DNA from: Lachnospiraceae bacterium
GTDB lineage: Bacteria; Bacillota; Clostridia; Lachnospirales; Anaerotignaceae
Assembly: GCA_003543235.1 (NCBI GenBank)
Contig: DPJA01000009.1
Location: 62,001-126,000 of the forward strand
Direction of reading: 5' to 3'
DNA length: 64,000 nucleotides
Of this stretch, positions 59,948 to 64,000 are shown piece by piece. Below the pieces are notes generated by a model. The model was not told the DNA's origin. It did not search any database and worked only from the letters and a program-made list of their open reading frames with translations. The position numbers and the translations under genes are program-made. The stretch's first letter is position 1; each line of letters begins with the position of its first letter.

Positions 59948-60532
59948 CTATTTTTTTGCATCAGCCTTGGCTGACATATTGGTTTGGTTCATAGCTGCCT
60001 GTATGCCATCTTTCACAATTATTTCTACAGCCTTTGCGGCTCTTTCGTATCCTGACAAAATAAGTGGCTCGTCGCCTTTTTCAAAACGACTTAGCACATA
60101 GTCCGCCAAATCCCATCCATTAGGTTTTGCACCTATACCTACTCGTATACGTATAAAATTATCCGTTCCCAAATGTGCAATAATATTTTTCATACCATTG
60201 TGTCCGCCTGCACTGCCTTTTTCACGTATGCGAGTTGAACCAACAGGTAAACTTATGTCATCATAAATTATAACAATATCTTCTATGGATATTTTGTAAA
60301 AAGTCGCCGCTTCTTTAACGCTTTCACCGCTTAGGTTCATAAATGTTTGTGGCTTCAGCAAAATAACTTTTTCTCCACCAATAAATCCATCACCTACCAT
60401 TGCCTTGTGTTTAATTTTGTTAACATTTGCACCTATTGCCTTTGCAACTAAATCTATTACCTCAAACCCCACGTTATGCTTCGTTCCCACATAATTTTTT
60501 CCAGCATTTCCTAATCCAACTATAAGTTTCAT
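59948..60532 (-). CDS. pth: Peptidyl-tRNA hydrolase
   Basis: Recycles peptidyl-tRNA. Start ATG 60532 (MKLIVGLGNAGKNY) after SD GGAGGTG, 194 residues; the longer frame covers the SD. Catalytic H19 in TKHNVGFEV, with N9 and the late FMNLSGESV and GSAGGHNGMKNI motifs, all normal. The Pth order prs-...-pth-mfd is the Bacillus-like order spoVC-mfd; here ldh lies between prs and pth. Assignment is firm. Confidence 0.96.
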   Translation of the reverse strand: MKLIVGLGNAGKNYVGTKHNVGFEVIDLVAKAIGANVNKIKHKAMVGDGFIGGEKVILLKPQTFMNLSGESVKEAATFYKISIEDIVIIYDDISLPVGSTRIREKGSAGGHNGMKNIIAHLGTDNFIRIRVGIGAKPNGWDLADYVLSRFEKGDEPLILSGYERAAKAVEIIVKDGIQAAMNQTNMSAKADAKK

Positions 60533-60564
60533 TTCGTTTACACCTCCGTACATTTGAACATAAC

Positions 60565-60595
60565 AAATGACTCCAAGAAAACCTCAGAGTCATTT
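60565..60595 (-). terminator. Terminator after ldh
   Basis: A 9-bp perfect stem, AAATGACTC (60565-60573) and GAGTCATTT (60587-60595); the T-run on the minus strand is weak (TTTGTTATGTTC). Confidence 0.55.
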
Positions 60596-60625
60596 CATTG
60601 TAATGTATATTATGTTTTTTGTCTA

Positions 60626-61615
60626 TTATTTTGCCTGATATTTAACTTCATTTTCAAGTGGTGCACCATCAACAAATGCTTTTAAGTTATCCAATGATAC
60701 TCTTGCAATAGCCTCAAGGGACTCGTGTGTGAAGAATGCTTGGTGTGATGTAATAATCACGTTAGGATAAGCCATAAGCTTAATAAGCTCATCATCCTTT
60801 ATAATGTCGTTAGAACGGTCCTCAAAGAAATATTCATCTTCTTCCTCGTAAACATCCAAAGCAACACCCATAAATTTGTTTGAACGAAGTCCGTCATTAA
60901 GTGCCTGTGTGTCCACAAGACCACCTCTTGATGTGTTAATCAAAAAGACTCCATCCTTCATTTTTGAAATGCTGTTTTTGTTTATAATATATCTTGTGTC
61001 TGGTGAAAGCGGGCAATGCAAAGTAATCATATCACTATTTTTAAGCAATTCATCAATAGTAACATACTGTACATTAAGTGATGTATCAGGATATGGGTCA
61101 TAGGCAAGTACGTTCATGCCAAATCCACTTAAAATTTCAATCATAATCTTCCCTATTTTGCCAGTACCAATAACACCAGCTGTTTTTCCTCTTAAGGTAA
61201 TGCCAGTAAGACCACTAATTTTGAAGTTAAACTCACGAGTCCTTGTATATGCTTTATGAATTTTTCTGTTAAGAGTAAGAAAAAGTGCAATAGCATATTC
61301 CGCAACGGCTGTTGGTGAATAACTCGGTACTCTCATAACAGTTATTTTTCCTTCACAAGCTTTAAGGTCTATATTGTCGTAGCCTGCACATCTTAAAAGA
61401 ATTGTCTTAACGCCCATGTCGCAAAGCATATTAATTGATTTTTCTTCAATAACATCATTTACGAATAAACAAACGGCATCGCACCCATTCGCAAGGATTG
61501 CAGTATCAGCAACAAACCTGCTTTCATAAAAAATTATTTCATATCCGTATTCAACGGCAAGCTTTTCAAACCAAACTTTATCATATTCCTTAGTATCATA
61601 AAATGCAATTTTCAT
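60626..61615 (-). CDS. D-lactate dehydrogenase-type 2-hydroxyacid dehydrogenase
   Basis: 329-residue D-isomer-specific NAD-dependent dehydrogenase, of the LdhA group: reduces pyruvate (or related 2-oxoacids) to regenerate NAD+. Motifs: LLRCAGYDNIDL (about 72-83), GVIGTGKIGKIM (about 148-159), RGGLVDTQAL (about 233-242), LDVYEEEDEYFFED (about 256-269, typical of D-LDH with its extra acidic loop) and the catalytic His in ITSHQAFFT (near 294). SD GGGAGGA, ATG 61615. Single gene with promoter under an inverted repeat (61652-61689). Substrate D-lactate likely but aromatic acids possible. Confidence 0.92.
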   Translation of the reverse strand: MKIAFYDTKEYDKVWFEKLAVEYGYEIIFYESRFVADTAILANGCDAVCLFVNDVIEEKSINMLCDMGVKTILLRCAGYDNIDLKACEGKITVMRVPSYSPTAVAEYAIALFLTLNRKIHKAYTRTREFNFKISGLTGITLRGKTAGVIGTGKIGKIMIEILSGFGMNVLAYDPYPDTSLNVQYVTIDELLKNSDMITLHCPLSPDTRYIINKNSISKMKDGVFLINTSRGGLVDTQALNDGLRSNKFMGVALDVYEEEDEYFFEDRSNDIIKDDELIKLMAYPNVIITSHQAFFTHESLEAIARVSLDNLKAFVDGAPLENEVKYQAK

Positions 61616-61651
61616 ATAAAGTTCCTCCCTAAATAATATCTGACAACTTTA

Positions 61652-61689
61652 TTATATCCACAAATGCAGATTATTTTTGATGGATATAA
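61652..61689 (-). promoter_or_regulatory. Inverted repeat over the ldh promoter
   Basis: Perfect 9-bp arms TTATATCCA (61652-61660) and TGGATATAA (61681-61689), 20 nt apart. The proximal arm contains the minus-strand -10 TATAAT (61656-61651). Could be an operator for a fermentation regulator; it is not a clear Rex site. Confidence 0.5.
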
Positions 61690-61774
61690 AATCCAAAACC
61701 AAACTATAATAATAAGATACAACATAGTTAAATATTTGTCAATCAAAAGAATTGCAAATAATTATATTAAGAAA

Positions 61775-61812
61775 TTAAGGGTATCACCGTTTAAAAACAA
61801 TGACACCCTTAA
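61775..61812 (-). terminator. Terminator of the glmU-prs unit
   Basis: A 12-bp stem, TTAAGGGTATCA (61775-61786) with TGACACCCTTAA (61801-61812), one G·U, with T-rich tail on the minus strand. A small AGACC/GGTCT hairpin lies between it and the prs stop. Confidence 0.75.
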
Positions 61813-61852
61813 AAATCTCTTATATAGCAGACCTTACGGTCTATACTATTTT

Positions 61853-62812
61853 TTAATCAAATAATTTTGAAACTGATGTACCCTCATGAATACGATTAAT
61901 TGCTTCAGCAAAAATCTTTGAAACTGAAAGGTCCACAATTTTGCTTAATTTCTTTTCTGCAGAAACACTGATTGTGTCAAGCACAAGCAACTCTTTAATA
62001 GCAGAACTTTCAATTCTTTCAATAGCTGGTCCAGAAAGAACAGCGTGTGTACAACAAGCGTCAACCTCAATTGCACCTCTTTCTTTAAGGGCATTAGCTG
62101 CGTTTGTAATTGTACCTGCGGTATCAATCATATCGTCAACAAGTATTACCTTCTTGCCTTCAACATTACCTATTATGTTCATAATTTCAGATACATTTGC
62201 CTTTGGTCTTCTCTTATCAATAATTGCGATAGGAATTTCCAACTTAGTAGCAAATGCTCTTGTTCTGCCTACACTGCCAAGGTCTGGTGATACTGCAACA
62301 AAGTTGTTGAGGTCATCGCCATATTTTTCACGGTAGTAGTTTGTGAGCAAAGGTACACCAACAAGATGGTCTAAAGGAATATCAAAAAATCCTTGAATTT
62401 GTGCACAGTGAAGGTCCATAGTAAGAACTCTGTCCGCACCTGCGGTTGTAATAAGATTAGCTACAAGCTTTGCACTGATTGGGTCTCTCGCTCTTGCTTT
62501 TCTATCCTGTCTTGCATAGCCATAGTATGGCATAACAGCTGTAATTCTTCCTGCTGATGCACGCTTCATTGCATCAATCATAATAAGAAGCTCCATAAGG
62601 TTATCATTAACCGGCTGTGATGTAGACTGAATAATGAATACGTCAGCACCTCTGATGGTTTCATCAATCTTTACAGAAATTTCTCCATCGCTGAAATGTG
62701 TTACTTCAGACTGTCCAATAGTAAGTCCCAGATTTTTTGCAATAGCTGCTGCCAAATCTGTGTTAGCATTACAAGAGAAGATTTTAATATTGCTTCTGCC
62801 TGTATACATCAT
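61853..62812 (-). CDS. prs: Ribose-phosphate pyrophosphokinase (PRPP synthetase)
   Basis: Makes PRPP from ribose-5-phosphate and ATP for nucleotide, His, Trp and NAD synthesis. Start ATG 62812 (MMYTGRSNIKIFSC) after SD GGGAGGA; product 319 residues, normal length. Motifs: SDGEISVKI, YGYARQDRKARARDPISAKL (ATP flexible loop region), MDLHCAQIQGFFDIPLDHL (HC pair) and the PRPP-binding VDDMIDTAGTI. Follows glmU by 112 bp, the conserved glmU-prs order of Firmicutes. PRPP feeds pncB in this window. Confidence 0.97.
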   Translation of the reverse strand: MMYTGRSNIKIFSCNANTDLAAAIAKNLGLTIGQSEVTHFSDGEISVKIDETIRGADVFIIQSTSQPVNDNLMELLIMIDAMKRASAGRITAVMPYYGYARQDRKARARDPISAKLVANLITTAGADRVLTMDLHCAQIQGFFDIPLDHLVGVPLLTNYYREKYGDDLNNFVAVSPDLGSVGRTRAFATKLEIPIAIIDKRRPKANVSEIMNIIGNVEGKKVILVDDMIDTAGTITNAANALKERGAIEVDACCTHAVLSGPAIERIESSAIKELLVLDTISVSAEKKLSKIVDLSVSKIFAEAINRIHEGTSVSKLFD

Positions 62813-62923
62813 ATTACGTTTCCTCCCAACAATTTCAATAAAAATTATTATAGTACAATTGTGCACCTACAGAACTATGTTACACCTCAATATGCTAAAT
62901 TTCAAGTATAAATGACAAATTTT

Positions 62924-64000
62924 TTATTTTTTCGTCCAGCCTTTTAAGTTTGTCTGCCTATTTCTTGCAACTGCAAGGGCTTTTTCGGGAACATCTTTTG
63001 TTATTGTAGACCCTGCCGCAACATAAGACCCATTTTTAAGGGTAACTGGAGCAATAAGGTTGGCATTACAGCCAACGAACACATTATCCTCTATAACAGT
63101 TCTATATTTATTTTTGCCATCATAATTTACTGTTACTGTGCCACAGCCAAAATTAATGTTTTGACCAACGTCACTGTCGCCAATGTAGGTAAGGTGAGAA
63201 ATTTTTGTGCCATCACCAATAACTGAATTTTTAACCTCAACAAAATCTCCAACCTTAATGTTATTGCCTATTTTTGAGTTTGGACGTATATAGGCATAAG
63301 GTCCAACGGTAGTATTTTCTCCAACTTGAGAATCTATTGCTGTTGAAAACTGAACCTTTGTTCCATTACCTATTTTCATATTTGATAATTTTGTATATGG
63401 TCCAATTTGACAGTCCTCAGCTATTTCTGTTTTGCCCTCAAGCACGCACCCTGGGTAAATTATTGTGTCACAGCCTATTTTAACACTGTCTTCAATGTAA
63501 GTCTGTGCTGGGTCTATAATAGTTATGCCATTTTCCATGTGCATACGGTTAACCCTGCTTTTAAGTATAGCCTCAGCCTCTGACAACTGAATACGGGAGT
63601 TTACACCTGAAAACTCAGTTACATCATCTGCATTCATAGCGTTAACCTTGTTCCCTGCCGAAAGTATAATCTCTAGTGTATCAGGAAGGTAATATTCACC
63701 CTGTGCATTGTCATTTTTAAGTTTGCCAAGGGCTTCCTTTAGTTTACTGCCCTTGTAGCAATAAATGCCTGTATTTATCTCTTTAACCTTCTTTTCTTCC
63801 TCAGTTGCGTCCTTGTACTCCACGTTCTTAATAAAATTACCTTTCTCGTCCCTTATAATATGCCCGTATCCTGCGGAATCATCCACGACAGCTGATATTA
63901 TAGATACACCATTATTCTCGCTCCTGTGGAATTCTACAAGGCTTTTTAGGGTTTCTTGTTTTATAAGCGGTGTATCCCCGTAAAGAATTATTATATCCTT
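62924..64000 (-). CDS. glmU: GlmU: bifunctional GlcNAc-1-P uridyltransferase / GlcN-1-P acetyltransferase, N-terminus cut by window edge
   Basis: Last two steps to UDP-GlcNAc. The frame is open to the right edge (translation there reads KDIIILYGDTPLIK), so about 358 C-terminal residues are in view and the first ~95 lie outside. Seen are the end of the uridyltransferase domain (YGDTPL, AGYGHIIRDEKG, INTGIYCYKG) and the whole left-handed beta-helix acetyltransferase with hexapeptide repeats, including the catalytic-His region GDGTKISHLTYIGDSDVG and NFGCGTVTVNYDGKNKYRT. The AARNRQ-like C-terminus (ALAVARNRQTNLKGW) is normal. Precedes prs. Confidence 0.96.
   Translation of the reverse strand, partial: KDIIILYGDTPLIKQETLKSLVEFHRSENNGVSIISAVVDDSAGYGHIIRDEKGNFIKNVEYKDATEEEKKVKEINTGIYCYKGSKLKEALGKLKNDNAQGEYYLPDTLEIILSAGNKVNAMNADDVTEFSGVNSRIQLSEAEAILKSRVNRMHMENGITIIDPAQTYIEDSVKIGCDTIIYPGCVLEGKTEIAEDCQIGPYTKLSNMKIGNGTKVQFSTAIDSQVGENTTVGPYAYIRPNSKIGNNIKVGDFVEVKNSVIGDGTKISHLTYIGDSDVGQNINFGCGTVTVNYDGKNKYRTVIEDNVFVGCNANLIAPVTLKNGSYVAAGSTITKDVPEKALAVARNRQTNLKGWTKK

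Noticed and set aside
1..64000. CRISPR arrays, insertion sequences, prophage or defence genes
   Set aside because: No regularly spaced direct repeats, transposase, integrase or phage-like genes were seen on either strand.

Overview
The window looks like a chromosomal segment of a low-GC, endospore-forming, anaerobic Clostridia member, plausibly near Lachnospiraceae; I cannot name a genus. The evidence is the pairing of pyruvate:ferredoxin oxidoreductase with D-lactate-type dehydrogenases, the sporulation genes yabP and yabQ, two T-box leaders, an SRP RNA with an Alu domain, SLH surface protein, a minimal SufBC-type Fe-S assembly pair, AT-rich intergenic DNA and strong SD sequences with frequent TTG/GTG starts. 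I see no prophage, insertion sequence, CRISPR array or defence island; most genes are housekeeping.

Layout. 0-7 kb: partial panC, a small frameshifted ORF, a DUF1858 protein, signal peptidase, a helical SHOCT-like protein, an unknown membrane protein, a radical SAM enzyme and an SLH protein with six degenerate repeats. 7-14 kb: a T-box(Ser)-controlled serC-serA-DUF1015 operon, then ileS (class-2 type) under its own T-box(Ile). 14-25 kb: pncB; pstSCAB-phoU; HPr; metG; tatD; a YabE-like cell-wall protein behind a structured leader. 25-34 kb: glmM-glmS; an EamA transporter; a stomatin-NfeD pair; the SufC/SufB-like pair; a 2-hydroxyacid dehydrogenase and an ECF S component. 34-41 kb: three tRNAs, the mazG-hup-rqcP-yabP-yabQ-divIC cluster, then copper control (copA with a fused and apparently separately translatable CopZ, csoR, and a CsoR-type operator). 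40-47 kb: dfrA, thyA, recR, ybaB, dnaX, SRP RNA, tadA and a lipoprotein. 47-64 kb: nifJ, mntP, DUF3842, phosphoesterase, RelQ-like synthetase, exonuclease, HAD phosphatase, PrsA-like foldase, mfd, pth, ldh, prs and partial glmU.

The genes interlock in familiar ways: glmM, glmS and glmU make UDP-GlcNAc; dfrA and thyA recycle folate for dTMP; dnaX, ybaB and recR sit beside the SRP RNA; glmU-prs-(ldh)-pth-mfd-prsA-mazG-hup-rqcP-yabP-yabQ-divIC resembles the order near the origin side of Bacillus chromosomes, here split into two blocks.

The most unusual signals are: (i) an in-frame CopZ with a perfect internal SD inside copA; (ii) a 36-codon small gene whose two halves are joined by a canonical -1 slippery heptamer A AAA AAC; (iii) DUF1015 locked in a T-box(Ser) serine operon with no visible serB; (iv) a three-tier hairpin leader in front of the YabE-like gene; (v) a 44-bp dyad before panC. 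Starts were moved from the longest possible ORF wherever an SD or family alignment supports a shorter protein; these changes are noted per gene.
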